Shown piece by piece: positions 25,301 through 33,215 of a stretch of DNA of 40,422 bases. The notes beneath the pieces are model-generated. The model was not told the origin of the DNA, searched no databases, and was given only the letters and a program-made list of their open reading frames with translations. The stretch spans positions 1-40,422 of the forward strand of contig JAIETY010000169.1 of NCBI GenBank assembly GCA_019744885.1. The letters run 5' to 3'. The position numbers and the translations under genes were made by a program. This DNA comes from Sphingomonas sp. GTDB taxonomy: Bacteria > Pseudomonadota > Alphaproteobacteria > Sphingomonadales > Sphingomonadaceae. Positions within the stretch are counted from its first letter, which is position 1; each line of letters starts with the position of its first letter.

Positions 25301-27448
25301 CACAAAACCATCGGCGACGCGGACATTGGGGATCGAGACCAGACTGCCCTCAACCGTTTCCCAGAAAGAAATGCCGTAATTGGCGGCATCGAAGCTGTCA
25401 CCCGGATCATCAACCGAGTCAGTGAAGTCAGGCGTCACGCGCGTGAAGGACTGGTTCGGAATGTTGACCGACGCGTCGAGGATGATCGTTGGCAGCGTAT
25501 TGCCCGACGAATTGATCGTGATACTGGTCGGATTGACCAGCGCGGTGATCGGCAGGTTGGTATTAAAGCCCTGATATTCCTGAATATTGGCCGTCAGCGT
25601 CACCAGATCGCCCACGCGCAGCGTCGGTGCCACCGCCGACAGTGCCGAACCGACATTGCCGTCGGTGCGGGTCAGCACGAAAATGCCTTCCGACGTGAAC
25701 GGATTGCCGTCCTGATCGGCAAGTTCTTCCTGAATGTAGAAGCCCTGGCGATTGCCCACGCCGTCGAGCGCGGTGACGATCGCCTGCACCGTTACGGTGA
25801 AGCTCGACGCGACGTTGAAACCGCTGACCCCCGACGCACGCAGCAGCGGGCTGTAATAGCTGTCGCCCTGAATCTGGCTGATCAGCGTCAGGTCGTCGTT
25901 GGTGATCGTCCCCTGCCCCTGCCCGTCGGCAATGATGGTGGCATTGGTCGCGTTCGTCAGGTTGACGAAGAAGGTCTCGTTCGGCTCCGGCGCGGTATCA
26001 CCGTTGATCGTGATGCTGACTGTCTGGGTGTTGACGCCCACGCCAAAATTAAGCGTGCCGCTGGTCGCGACATAATCGCTGCCTGCGGTCGCGGTGCCAT
26101 TGGCGGTCGTAAAATCGACCGCGAAGGCACCGATGCCGCCGGTGCGGGTGACGGTGAAGGTCGCGATCGAGGTGCCCGCATTGCCTTCGACGATCGACAC
26201 ATCGTTGATCGTGATGCTCGGCGGGGTGGCATCGTCGTTATTGATCGTGCCGATGCCCTGCGCGTCGGTGATCGACGCTGAGCCGCTCGTGTTGACGAGG
26301 TTCGACAGATTGAGCTGGAAGGTTTCGTTTGCTTCGGGCGTGGTGTCGCCATTGATCGTGACGCTGACCGTCTGCGTCAGCGCGCCACCGGCGGTGAAGG
26401 TCGCCGTGCCGCTCGCCGCGACATAGTCGCTGCCCGCCGTCGCAGTCGCGTCCGCCGTTGCATAGTTGAGCGTGAAGGCACCCGCATTGTCCGACCGCGT
26501 GATCGTGAAGGTCAGCAGGCTGGTGCCGCTGTTGCCTTCGGTGATCGAGACGTCGTTGACCGTCACCGAGGTCGCGCCGGAACTGCTGGAGATCACGATG
26601 TCGTCGATGCCGACCCATTCATCATTGCCGACCGCATTGGTGGTGATGATGCGTACTTCGAGCTGCGACTGATTATTGGCGGCGCTCGGCAATATCACGC
26701 TGACATTGCTATCCGGACCTGCGATGTTCGGCCCGCTGGTCGCATCGGCAATATAGCCCCCGGGCAAATTGGTCCACGCGCCGGTCGGGTTGGTGCGATA
26801 CTGCACAGCGATCTGCTGGACTGCATTGTCGGCGCTCGTTTCAAGGTCGCGCGCGCGAAACGAGACGGTGATGTCTTGCCGGCCGGTCGAGTCGAGGTAG
26901 AACTGCAAATAGGGTGCAGATGCCGTGCCCGAACCCGCCAGCGCCACGACCGCATCATTGCCGACCAAGCTGCCGGTAAAATAGGTGACCCCACCAGCGG
27001 TAAAGGTATTCGGGTTGGTCTGGCCGACGTTGACGTCAATCACCGGCGTAGCGACATTGGCGGTCAGCGTTTGCGGATCGGTGCCGGTGGAGGCGGTAAG
27101 CCCGTCGCCACGATAGCCGACAATGCTGCCGACATTGCTCCAGTCGTCGTTGGCGAGAACGACGTTCGACCAGTTTTGCGTGAAGTTACCGCTCGCCAGC
27201 ACGAACCGTGTCGTGTCCTGCGGCGTCGGCCCGACATTGATGATGTCGCTGGCAATCGCGCCGCCCGCCAGGCTTTCGGGGCTCGGCACGCCGACCAATC
27301 CCGCCGTGTCCGCCACCGGCGGCGACTTGCCCGCTTCGAGCATCGCGAAATAATTGGCGTCGAGGAAAAGGTTGGCGCGGTTGTCGACGAGCGAGCCAGC
27401 ATCAACGTCGAGTGCCGCAAGCTTGCCGGTGCGTCCGAGATAATTCAT
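22397..27448 (-). CDS. ExeM/NucH-like extracellular endonuclease with RTX tail
   Basis: A 1,683-aa secreted nuclease; ATG 27448 has GGGGACA upstream. Approximate layout: N-terminal motif RANLFLDANYFAMLEAGK (24-41); a jelly-roll-like region (to about 290); two Calx-beta domains (about 290-405 and 411-515); an OB-fold-like region (about 519-640, GFYIQEELADQDGNPF); an endonuclease/exonuclease/phosphatase domain (about 850-1185) with TFNVQNLD, SIEEIQDN, NHFPSKGG, GDYNEF and a terminal SDHDPAV; then RTX repeats (about 1200-1683), e.g. GGNDIIDGRGG and GGGGADILNGGAGADTF. The catalytic Asn, Glu, Asp and His segments of the EEP fold are all present. It should degrade extracellular DNA, for phosphate or in biofilms, after export by the nearby type I system. 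Confidence 0.92.
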   Translation of the reverse strand: MNYLGRTGKLAALDVDAGSLVDNRANLFLDANYFAMLEAGKSPPVADTAGLVGVPSPESLAGGAIASDIINVGPTPQDTTRFVLASGNFTQNWSNVVLANDDWSNVGSIVGYRGDGLTASTGTDPQTLTANVATPVIDVNVGQTNPNTFTAGGVTYFTGSLVGNDAVVALAGSGTASAPYLQFYLDSTGRQDITVSFRARDLETSADNAVQQIAVQYRTNPTGAWTNLPGGYIADATSGPNIAGPDSNVSVILPSAANNQSQLEVRIITTNAVGNDEWVGIDDIVISSSSGATSVTVNDVSITEGNSGTSLLTFTITRSDNAGAFTLNYATADATATAGSDYVAASGTATFTAGGALTQTVSVTINGDTTPEANETFQLNLSNLVNTSGSASITDAQGIGTINNDDATPPSITINDVSIVEGNAGTSIATFTVTRTGGIGAFAVDFTTANGTATAGSDYVATSGTLNFGVGVNTQTVSITINGDTAPEPNETFFVNLTNATNATIIADGQGQGTITNDDLTLISQIQGDSYYSPLLRASGVSGFNVASSFTVTVQAIVTALDGVGNRQGFYIQEELADQDGNPFTSEGIFVLTRTDGNVGSALSAVAPTLRVGDLVTLTANIQEYQGFNTNLPITALVNPTSITINSSGNTLPTIILDASVNIPNQSFTRVTPDFTDSVDDPGDSFDAANYGISFWETVEGSLVSIPNVRVADGFVSTSGGQPFFKAYSEDHANPEQINSRGGYTIAGDPALSPPNTPSLNDDVLTGGRVLSDGDTNPDIFEVDFTGFATAAPAGLGTSATVGDRLGNLTGIIDFDFQELKLYVTNFDAASIQTSGQPAPEVATFTPDSRQLTFATFNVQNLDPTDGAARFTALAQAIATNLKAPDILSIEEIQDNNGAAAGDGTNATGTDASTTWQMLVDALNFATGQNYQWVDELPVYNAEGGELSGNIRVGFLYNTNRVQLGDLAANATIAERRQFTDRIGDGVRDAGDRIQYSDNQVTGINTADWSGTRRSLLGQFTFRGETVFVAANHFPSKGGSGNFWQFNQSLETGNPTNAGFDRRNAVAEDLYTVLNYIQTNSPNVGVISGGDYNEFYFYRALEAATGYVNADGTARNDGLRLTNLTTTLPEAERYTYTFDGRSQAIDHILVNQQLADIASYDVVHINTGYNASGTGANASPALSDHDPAVVQLDYRQRAETLNGTAASETINGFGGNDIIDGRGGTDTLIGGLGDDLFFVDSLDDVVTENAGEGFDEVRTSVANYVLPANVERLVYTGTANQNQSGNSGDNQFTGGSGNDSYDLSQGGNDTVNGGDGNDSFFFGAAFDANDNVDGGTGTNDQIGLQGNYAALTLGANSTRNVEVLAVLPGAGFSYNITTIDANVAAGQELVIFGTNLGATNNLTFNGSAETDGNFRVYGGLGVDNITTGAGNDGIYFGPGRFSAGDFVNGGAGTNDQVALDGNYTATISATQLQNVELLALLRGVTGDLANYNITLADNLIGAGQTFTVFGLAVETGFTLNATAETNGNVNVFGGSGNETIATGAGADRIFGGGGADILNGGAGADTFVYDAVSQSTGATYDRITGFVSGTDRFDFDFTVTGVDATVGAGTLSTASFDANLAAVIGSGQLAANHAVLFQANAGDLAGLTFLVVDANGVAGYQAGSDYVIQLTTPPASLVTGDFI

Positions 27449-27661
27449 GCCATGTCCCCGATTGCCCGCCGCGGCGGGTCGCGCGAATCCTTAATTTTCA
27501 GTCAACCGCGCTAGTGGTGGCTCGTGACAATCGGGTTACAGATCATCAATTAAGTTGGGGATTGCACGACAGCGGACGCCCGTCCGGCTGGCGGGATCGC
27601 ACCTTGAAAAGCCGCGCAAAACATCGCCTTGAAGCGACTCATTTGTCAGCGAATGGGAAAA

Positions 27662-27738
27662 TGGCGCACCCGGAGCGATTCGAACGCCCGACCCTCAGAT
27701 TCGTAGTCTGATGCTCTATCCAGCTGAGCTACGGGTGC
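27662..27738 (-). tRNA. tRNA-Arg(ACG)
   Basis: A full cloverleaf on the minus strand: acceptor stem GCACCCG/CGGGTGC, D-arm with AGCTCAGCTGGATAGAGC, anticodon loop CTACGAA (anticodon ACG, read as ICG for CGU/C/A codons), T-loop TTCGAAT, and an encoded CCA at 27664-27662. 77 bases. Confidence 0.97.
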
Positions 27739-27820
27739 GTGGAGGGACGCCCCTTAGAGGGCTAACCCCGATTGCGCAAGCCCGTTGCGCAGCGACGACG
27801 CCGAGCATAGAGCGGCGGCG

Positions 27821-28309
27821 ATGAAGCGATTCTTGCTCCTGTTGCCCTTGCTGGCCAGCTGCGCCCAGCCGTCGAGCCGGTTCCCCTCGCTGCTGCCGCG
27901 CGCGATCGAGACGCGCGACGATTCCGAACCGATGCCCGCCAGTCCGCCAATCGTCGCTGACCCGGTGCTCGACGCGCGACTGACGACCGCGCTGGCGGCG
28001 CTGGCCAAGACGCGCGCTGACTTCGAAACACAGGCCGCGCGTGCCGAAAAGCTCGTCAAGGCGGCGCAGGGGAAACCGGCAGGCAGCGAAGCATGGCTCG
28101 ACGCGCAGTCAGCGCTTGCCGATCTCGACGTCCTGCGTGTGCAATCATCGTCGACGCTGACCGATCTTGAACGCGATGCGATCGATCGCGCCGCCGAAGG
28201 CCATCCGTCCTATCCTGCGCTTGAAGCGGCGCGCGCGCAGGCGACAACCCAGCATGATGACGAGGGCGTGATCATCGAAACGCTGAACGGACAGCTTGCG
28301 CCCGCCTGA
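27821..28309 (+). CDS. Small lipoprotein of unknown function
   Basis: A 162-aa predicted lipoprotein. MKRFLLLLPLLASC is a signal peptide ending in a lipobox with the modified Cys at 14. The mature part is mostly helical, Ala/Asp/Glu/Arg-rich (about 50-160), with a heptad-like look (LDARLTTALAALAKTRADFETQAARAE in outline), so a periplasmic coiled coil is likely. I start at ATG 27821 because it opens directly with the signal peptide; the frame is open to 27785. It faces the spermidine-synthase-like gene tail to tail, 12 bases apart. No family recognised. Confidence 0.75.
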   Translation: MKRFLLLLPLLASCAQPSSRFPSLLPRAIETRDDSEPMPASPPIVADPVLDARLTTALAALAKTRADFETQAARAEKLVKAAQGKPAGSEAWLDAQSALADLDVLRVQSSSTLTDLERDAIDRAAEGHPSYPALEAARAQATTQHDDEGVIIETLNGQLAPA

Positions 28310-28321
28310 TCGTGTTCCTTG

Positions 28322-30535
28322 CTATTTGAGCAGCGGCAGGATGCTCGAATGATCGTCGGTCCACGGCGCGAAACCCGACCGACCCTGAAGCGGCACCCAA
28401 CCCGGATTGCCCTTGGTCAGCACGGCAAGTGTCGCCGCATCGTGGCTGAGTGCGATCCACTGCGACACGGTCTCGCCCTCGCGCGGCTTGATCGACGGGC
28501 GATAGACCAGCGCAGCGGCGTGCCAGCCATCGGCCTTGGCGTTGGCGGCAACGACCGGCTCGAGATCGAGGAAACGGTTCGAGATGTGGACCATCAACAG
28601 CCCGTTCGGCGCCAGCACGCTGGCGTAGCGCCGAAACGCCTCGCGCGTCATCAAATGCATCGGCACCGCGTCCGACGAAAAGGCGTCGAGCGCGAGCAGA
28701 TCGAAGCTCGCATTCGGCTGAACCGCCAGCGCCAGTCGCGCGTCGCCCACAACGATATCGGCGGCTGGCAGGCAGCGACGCAAATAGCCGAAGCGCGTTT
28801 GCGCGATCCTGACGATCGCGGGATCGATTTCGAACATCCGCCAGTGCTGCCCCGCTCGGGCATAGCAGCTCAGCGTTCCCGCCCCGAGCCCGACAACGCC
28901 GATCCGCGCCTGCGGACCAAACAGCAGCGGCGCCGCCAGCATTGCCTGGCCCACGCCCGAGCCCGGGACGTAATAGGTTGTCGGCGTGATCTCGCGCTGC
29001 GCCGACCCGATGAGCTCGGTGCCGTGCACGGTGGTGCCATGCGCGAGTTGCCGTTCGGTCGCGCTCTGCCGCACTGTATAGACGCCGAAATAGCTGCGGG
29101 TGCGCGCGTCGCCATTGATCGACAGCATCAGCGAGGCAAAGCCGCCGAAAATCGCGATGGCACCGCCCAGCACGATGATGAACGCGGCGCGGTGCCCCAG
29201 CACGACCAGGCCGAGGCCCGCGATTGCCGCGAAGACAATTCCCCGCTGGGCGCCCGCCCCCTGCCCCGCCGCATCACCAAGCGCGGCCAGCACGAGCAGC
29301 AGTGTCGCCACCGCCACCGCCAGCGTCATGATCCGGTGGCGCTGCGGCGTGGTGCCCCACGCCCCTGCCAGCGGCGCGATCGTGAGTGCTTGCGGCACCA
29401 GCAATCCGGCGAGCAGGATCAGCAGCGGATATTCCCACGTCCAGTCGAACAGCAGCGGTGCGAGCAGCCCTGAAAACACGCCACCCAGCGCGCCGCCAAG
29501 CGACATCGCGAGGTAAAAGCCCGTCAGCCGATCGGGCTCGGGCCGCGCGCGGTACATCGCCGTATGCAGCGCGACCGAGACCGTGAACAACAGAATCAGC
29601 GCGAGAATGGCGTTCAAATAGGCGCGCGATTCGAACCCGCTCACCATGATTCCGCCGAACAGCAGCACGACCAGCGGCGACAACCGGGTGATAAGGTCAG
29701 CCGCCGCGCGATTGCTGGCAAAAGCGATCGAGAAGCTCAGCAGATACAGCCCGAGCGGGATCACCCACAGCAGCGGCATCGCGACGATGTCGGTGGTGAT
29801 GTAAGTCGTCGCGGCGAGCATCAGCCCTGACGGCACGAACGCCAGCAATACCCAGCGCGCAGTTGTGGCGCGGCTCGGTGCAACACTGGTCGGCTTGGGC
29901 GCCGCGCCCACCGCCGCCCTGGGCAGCATCAGCGCGCAACCCGCGACGAGCAGAATCACCACGCCATAACCCGCGCTCCACAGCCAACGCGGCGCCTGCA
30001 CGGCGAGCAGTGGTTCGACCAGCAGGGGATAAGCGATCAGCCCGCCGAAACTGCCGAGATTGGACGCGGCATAAAGCGCATAGGGATCACGCCCGCCACT
30101 CGCGCTTGAATACCAGCGCTGGAGCAGCGGCGCCTGCGCCGATACGGCGAAAAACAGCGGCCCGATCGACATGCCGAGCAGCCACGGCACCCAGATCGCG
30201 GGCTGCGCATTGGCCGGCAAATCAATCGCGATCAGCCCGATCGGCAGCCACAGCGCAGCCACCAGCAGCACGCCCAGATGCACCCCGCCTTGCGCGCGTG
30301 GGCTCAGCCGACCGAGCGCATGCGCATAGCCATACCCGCCGAGCAACAGTGCCTGATAGACCAGCATCGCCGAATTCCACACGCTCGGCGCACCGCCCAG
30401 CTTGGGCAGCGCCATGCGCGCGACCATCGGCTGGACGAGGAAGAGCAGGAACGAACCGGCAAAGATCGCGGCGACGAACGCCGTCGCCGTCGCGCGACGG
30501 GGTCGCCCGGCGGTGATCGTTCCCGACATGTCCAT
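28322..30535 (-). CDS. Fused membrane protein / spermidine-synthase-like protein
   Basis: About 737 aa. The N-terminal two thirds (to about 500) is a multi-helix membrane domain starting FVAAIFAGSFLLFLVQPMVARM, a pattern seen in the 'fused MFS/spermidine synthase' family. The C-terminal part (about 540-737) is a Rossmann methyltransferase-like domain with GVVGLGAGTLSCYA, the acidic FEIDPAIV, VVGDARLAL and LDAFSSDAVP, resembling the aminopropyltransferase fold. Whether it makes polyamines is uncertain; many members have no proven reaction. I prefer ATG 30535, preceded by GGGGGCG, over a TTG at 30547. It is a single gene, convergent with the lipoprotein gene. Confidence 0.85.
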   Translation of the reverse strand: MDMSGTITAGRPRRATATAFVAAIFAGSFLLFLVQPMVARMALPKLGGAPSVWNSAMLVYQALLLGGYGYAHALGRLSPRAQGGVHLGVLLVAALWLPIGLIAIDLPANAQPAIWVPWLLGMSIGPLFFAVSAQAPLLQRWYSSASGGRDPYALYAASNLGSFGGLIAYPLLVEPLLAVQAPRWLWSAGYGVVILLVAGCALMLPRAAVGAAPKPTSVAPSRATTARWVLLAFVPSGLMLAATTYITTDIVAMPLLWVIPLGLYLLSFSIAFASNRAAADLITRLSPLVVLLFGGIMVSGFESRAYLNAILALILLFTVSVALHTAMYRARPEPDRLTGFYLAMSLGGALGGVFSGLLAPLLFDWTWEYPLLILLAGLLVPQALTIAPLAGAWGTTPQRHRIMTLAVAVATLLLVLAALGDAAGQGAGAQRGIVFAAIAGLGLVVLGHRAAFIIVLGGAIAIFGGFASLMLSINGDARTRSYFGVYTVRQSATERQLAHGTTVHGTELIGSAQREITPTTYYVPGSGVGQAMLAAPLLFGPQARIGVVGLGAGTLSCYARAGQHWRMFEIDPAIVRIAQTRFGYLRRCLPAADIVVGDARLALAVQPNASFDLLALDAFSSDAVPMHLMTREAFRRYASVLAPNGLLMVHISNRFLDLEPVVAANAKADGWHAAALVYRPSIKPREGETVSQWIALSHDAATLAVLTKGNPGWVPLQGRSGFAPWTDDHSSILPLLK

Positions 30536-30579
30536 ATTCGCCCCCAAGAACGCGGCGCCAAACAGGCGCGCGACCCTCT

Positions 30580-31128
30580 TCAGCGAAGATGGTTAACAAA
30601 AGGTCGATCGATCCAATAGAGGATGTGGCGCTTGAGCGGGCTGCCGTCGGGCACACCGGGATGGTCGAAGTCCTGATCGGCCAGCCGCCGCATCCCAATC
30701 CGCTCCATCAACCCCCAGCTCGCAGTGTTGGCCGGCACCGTCATCGAGAACAAGCCGGTGATGGTCAAATTGGCCCAGGTCCAGTCGAGACACGCCAGCG
30801 CTGCTTCGCGCGCGTAACCCTGCCGCCAATAGGCACGCGCCAACCGCCAGCCGATCTCCAGCCCGCCCTCCAGCGGCGTGCCCACCGGACCGGCATTCAG
30901 GCCGCAAAAGCCCAGAAAGGCGGCATCGGCACGCTGCTCAACCGCCCAGAGGCAACAGCCATGCTCGGCCTGCATCGCGATCATGCGGTCGATCAAGCCA
31001 TCGCTCTCGGCGCGCGACCGCAGTGGCCCGACAAAGCGCATCACTTCAGGATTCTGCCCCATTGCCGCAAAGGGCGCGCGGTCGCGCTCGCGCCAAGGGC
31101 GGACGATCAGCCGTTCGGTTTCGATCAT
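30580..31128 (-). CDS. GNAT family N-acetyltransferase (tandem copy 3)
   Basis: A 182-aa RimJ/RimL-type GNAT that would transfer acetyl from acetyl-CoA to an amine. It starts MIETERLIVRPWRERDRAPF; the acetyl-CoA binding region is EIGWRLARAYWRQGYAREAA (about 90-109), followed by VPANTASWGLMERIGM. Its ATG overlaps the stop of the preceding GNAT gene by 4 bases. It is very similar to that neighbour, with WRERDRAP, REAA and NTASWGLMER shared exactly, so the two arose by tandem duplication. Substrate unknown. Confidence 0.9.
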   Translation of the reverse strand: MIETERLIVRPWRERDRAPFAAMGQNPEVMRFVGPLRSRAESDGLIDRMIAMQAEHGCCLWAVEQRADAAFLGFCGLNAGPVGTPLEGGLEIGWRLARAYWRQGYAREAALACLDWTWANLTITGLFSMTVPANTASWGLMERIGMRRLADQDFDHPGVPDGSPLKRHILYWIDRPFVNHLR

Positions 31129-31649
31129 GGCCGGTCAATCGCGTAGGTAATGTGCTGCCTGAGCGGGTCACCTTCGGGCAGTTCGGGATAATCGAAGTCG
31201 CCGTCGGGTACACGCTGCATGCCGAGCCGCTCCATCAGCCCCCAACTTGCTGTGTTAGCGGGTACGGTAATTGCGTAAATCGCAGGAGCGGACAGATTGG
31301 CCCAGCCCCAAGCGAGGCACGCCTCCGCCGCTTCGCGCGCATAACCCTGCTGCCAATATGCCCGACCCAATCGCCAACCGATCTCGACCTTCCCCTCGAT
31401 CGGCGCTTTGCCGGACAGCAGGCCACAAAAGCCAATCAGCGCACCATCGCCGCGTCGATCGAGCGCCCAGAAGCAATGGCCGTGCGCGGCCTGTGCCGCC
31501 TCCTGACGGTCGAGCGCGGCGTCGGACTCGGCACGACACTGCGCAGGTCCCAGATAGCGGCGCACTTCGGGATCGGCATTAAGCGCGAAATAGGGCGCGC
31601 GGTCGCGCTCGCGCCAAGGGCGGATGATTAGCCGTTCAGTTTCGATCAT
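31125..31649 (-). CDS. GNAT family N-acetyltransferase (tandem copy 2)
   Basis: A 174-aa GNAT of the RimJ/RimL type. The acetyl-CoA segment EIGWRLGRAYWQQGYAREAA and the downstream NTASWGLMERLGM are nearly the same as in the next gene. It ends with YAIDRP, as does copy 1. It overlaps both flanking GNAT genes by 4 bases (ATGA), so all three are probably translated as a coupled set. The target amine is not predictable from sequence. Confidence 0.9.
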   Translation of the reverse strand: MIETERLIIRPWRERDRAPYFALNADPEVRRYLGPAQCRAESDAALDRQEAAQAAHGHCFWALDRRGDGALIGFCGLLSGKAPIEGKVEIGWRLGRAYWQQGYAREAAEACLAWGWANLSAPAIYAITVPANTASWGLMERLGMQRVPDGDFDYPELPEGDPLRQHITYAIDRP

Positions 31650-32173
31650 GGCCGGTCAATCGCGTAAGTGACCATCGCGCGCAGCGGATCGCCCTCTGCG
31701 ATCAGGGCGTGGTCGAAATCACCCTCGGCTAGCCGGTGCATGCCGAGCCGCTCCATCAGCGCCTGACTCTTGCGGTTGACCACCGAGGTGATGGCGACGA
31801 TGCGGGGCGTGTCGAAATGCCCCCAGCCCCAATCGAGTGCGGCGATCATCGCTTCGAGCGCATATCCCTGCCGCCAATAAGGCCGATCGATGATCCAGCC
31901 CGCCTCGATCTCGCCCGCAATCGGATTATGCGCGTCGCCGCGCTTGAGCCCGCAAAAGCCCAGCACCGCGCCATCGGCCTTCCGCTCGACCGTCCAAAAA
32001 CCCAGCCCTTCGTGGCGATAGCCGTCGTGCTTGGCGAGCGCGGCATCGCTGGCAACCGCGTCTTTCACCGGCCCGAGCTCGGCCATCACCTCAGGGTCAG
32101 CCCACATCGCATGCTGCGCCGCCCGATCGCGCGGCTCGGGCAGGCGCAGGATCAGTCGCGCCGTCTCGATCAT
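31646..32173 (-). CDS. GNAT family N-acetyltransferase (tandem copy 1)
   Basis: A 175-aa GNAT and the most divergent of the three. It shares MIETxRLIxR, the GFCGL strand, YWRQGYALEA (in the acetyl-CoA loop), ALMERLGMHRL and the YAIDRP end. It starts 13 bases after the hemB stop and overlaps copy 2 by 4 bases. The hemB neighbour reflects operon position rather than a haem-related role. Confidence 0.9.
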   Translation of the reverse strand: MIETARLILRLPEPRDRAAQHAMWADPEVMAELGPVKDAVASDAALAKHDGYRHEGLGFWTVERKADGAVLGFCGLKRGDAHNPIAGEIEAGWIIDRPYWRQGYALEAMIAALDWGWGHFDTPRIVAITSVVNRKSQALMERLGMHRLAEGDFDHALIAEGDPLRAMVTYAIDRP

Positions 32174-32186
32174 CGCGCCCGCCGGA

Positions 32187-33176
32187 TCAGCCGCCCATCA
32201 GCCGCGCCGCGTGCAGCGCGTGATAGGTGAGCACCCCCGAACACCCCGCGCGCTTGAACGCCATCAGCGTTTCCAGCACCATCGCATCGCGCTCGGCCGC
32301 GCGTGCTGCCACAGCGGCTTCGATCATCGCATATTCGCCCGACACTTGGTAAGCAAAGACAGGCACTTCGAACGCGCTCTTCACGCGGACGATGATGTCG
32401 AGATAGGGCAAGCCGGGCTTGACCATCACGCTGTCGGCGCCTTCGTCGAGGTCGAGGGCGACTTCGCGCAGCGCCTCTTCGGCATTGGCCGGGTCCATCT
32501 GGTACGTCTTCTTGTCGGCCTTCAGCAGCCCGCGCGAGCCGACCGCATCGCGGAACGGGCCGTAAAAGGCGCTCGCGTACTTCGCGGCATAGGACATGAT
32601 CTGGACATTGACATGGCCCTCGTCTTCAAGTGCTTCGCGGATCAGGCCAATGCGCCCGTCCATCATGTCGCTGGGCGCGATGATGTCGGCCCCCGCCGCC
32701 GCCTGATTGAGCGCCTGCGCGGTCAGCACTTCGGCGGTGTCGTCGTTGAGGACATAGCCCTGCGAGTCGACCAGCCCGTCATGCCCATGCGCGGTATAGG
32801 GATCGAGCGCGACATCGGTCAGCACGCCGATACCGGGGACATGATCCTTGATCGCGCCAATCGCGCGGCACATGAGGTTATCGGGATTGAGCGCCTCCGC
32901 CCCGTCGTCGGTGCGCAGTTCGCGCGGCGTGTTGGGGAACAGCGCGATGCACGGGATGCCCGCCGCCAGCGCTTCCTTCGCGCGCTCGACGATCAGGTCG
33001 ACCGACCAGCGTGACACGCCCGGCAGGCTCGCGATCGGCTCCTCGACCCCTTCCCCGGCAGCGATGAACAGCGGCCAGATCAGATCGGCGGGAGTCAGCA
33101 CCGTCTCGGCATGAAGCCGACGGCTCCACGGCGCTGAGCGGGTACGACGAAGGCGAAGCGCGGGATAGCTGGTCAT
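32187..33176 (-). CDS. hemB: Delta-aminolevulinic acid dehydratase (porphobilinogen synthase)
   Basis: Joins two 5-aminolevulinate molecules into porphobilinogen, the second common step of haem synthesis in the cytoplasm. 329 aa from ATG 33176 (RxRRTR start, normal length); a GTG at 33194 would add six residues. Catalytic lysines are in MSYAAKYASAFYGPFRD (Lys199) and VMVKPGLPYLD (Lys253, Schiff base). The metal site reads DVALDPYTAHGHDG, with Asp where zinc enzymes have Cys, so this is the Mg-dependent alphaproteobacterial type. It follows the MATE gene by 39 bases and precedes three GNAT genes. Confidence 0.97.
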   Translation of the reverse strand: MTSYPALRLRRTRSAPWSRRLHAETVLTPADLIWPLFIAAGEGVEEPIASLPGVSRWSVDLIVERAKEALAAGIPCIALFPNTPRELRTDDGAEALNPDNLMCRAIGAIKDHVPGIGVLTDVALDPYTAHGHDGLVDSQGYVLNDDTAEVLTAQALNQAAAGADIIAPSDMMDGRIGLIREALEDEGHVNVQIMSYAAKYASAFYGPFRDAVGSRGLLKADKKTYQMDPANAEEALREVALDLDEGADSVMVKPGLPYLDIIVRVKSAFEVPVFAYQVSGEYAMIEAAVAARAAERDAMVLETLMAFKRAGCSGVLTYHALHAARLMGG

Positions 33177-33215
33177 GCGCGGATTTTGGTCCACCGCTTG
33201 GCAGCACGCAAGCCC

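Noticed and set aside
27449..27661. Small gene or RNA between the nuclease gene and tRNA-Arg
   Set aside because: No ORF with a ribosome binding site and no clear structured element beyond short GC-rich repeats; also no integrase or att-like duplication of the tRNA end was seen.
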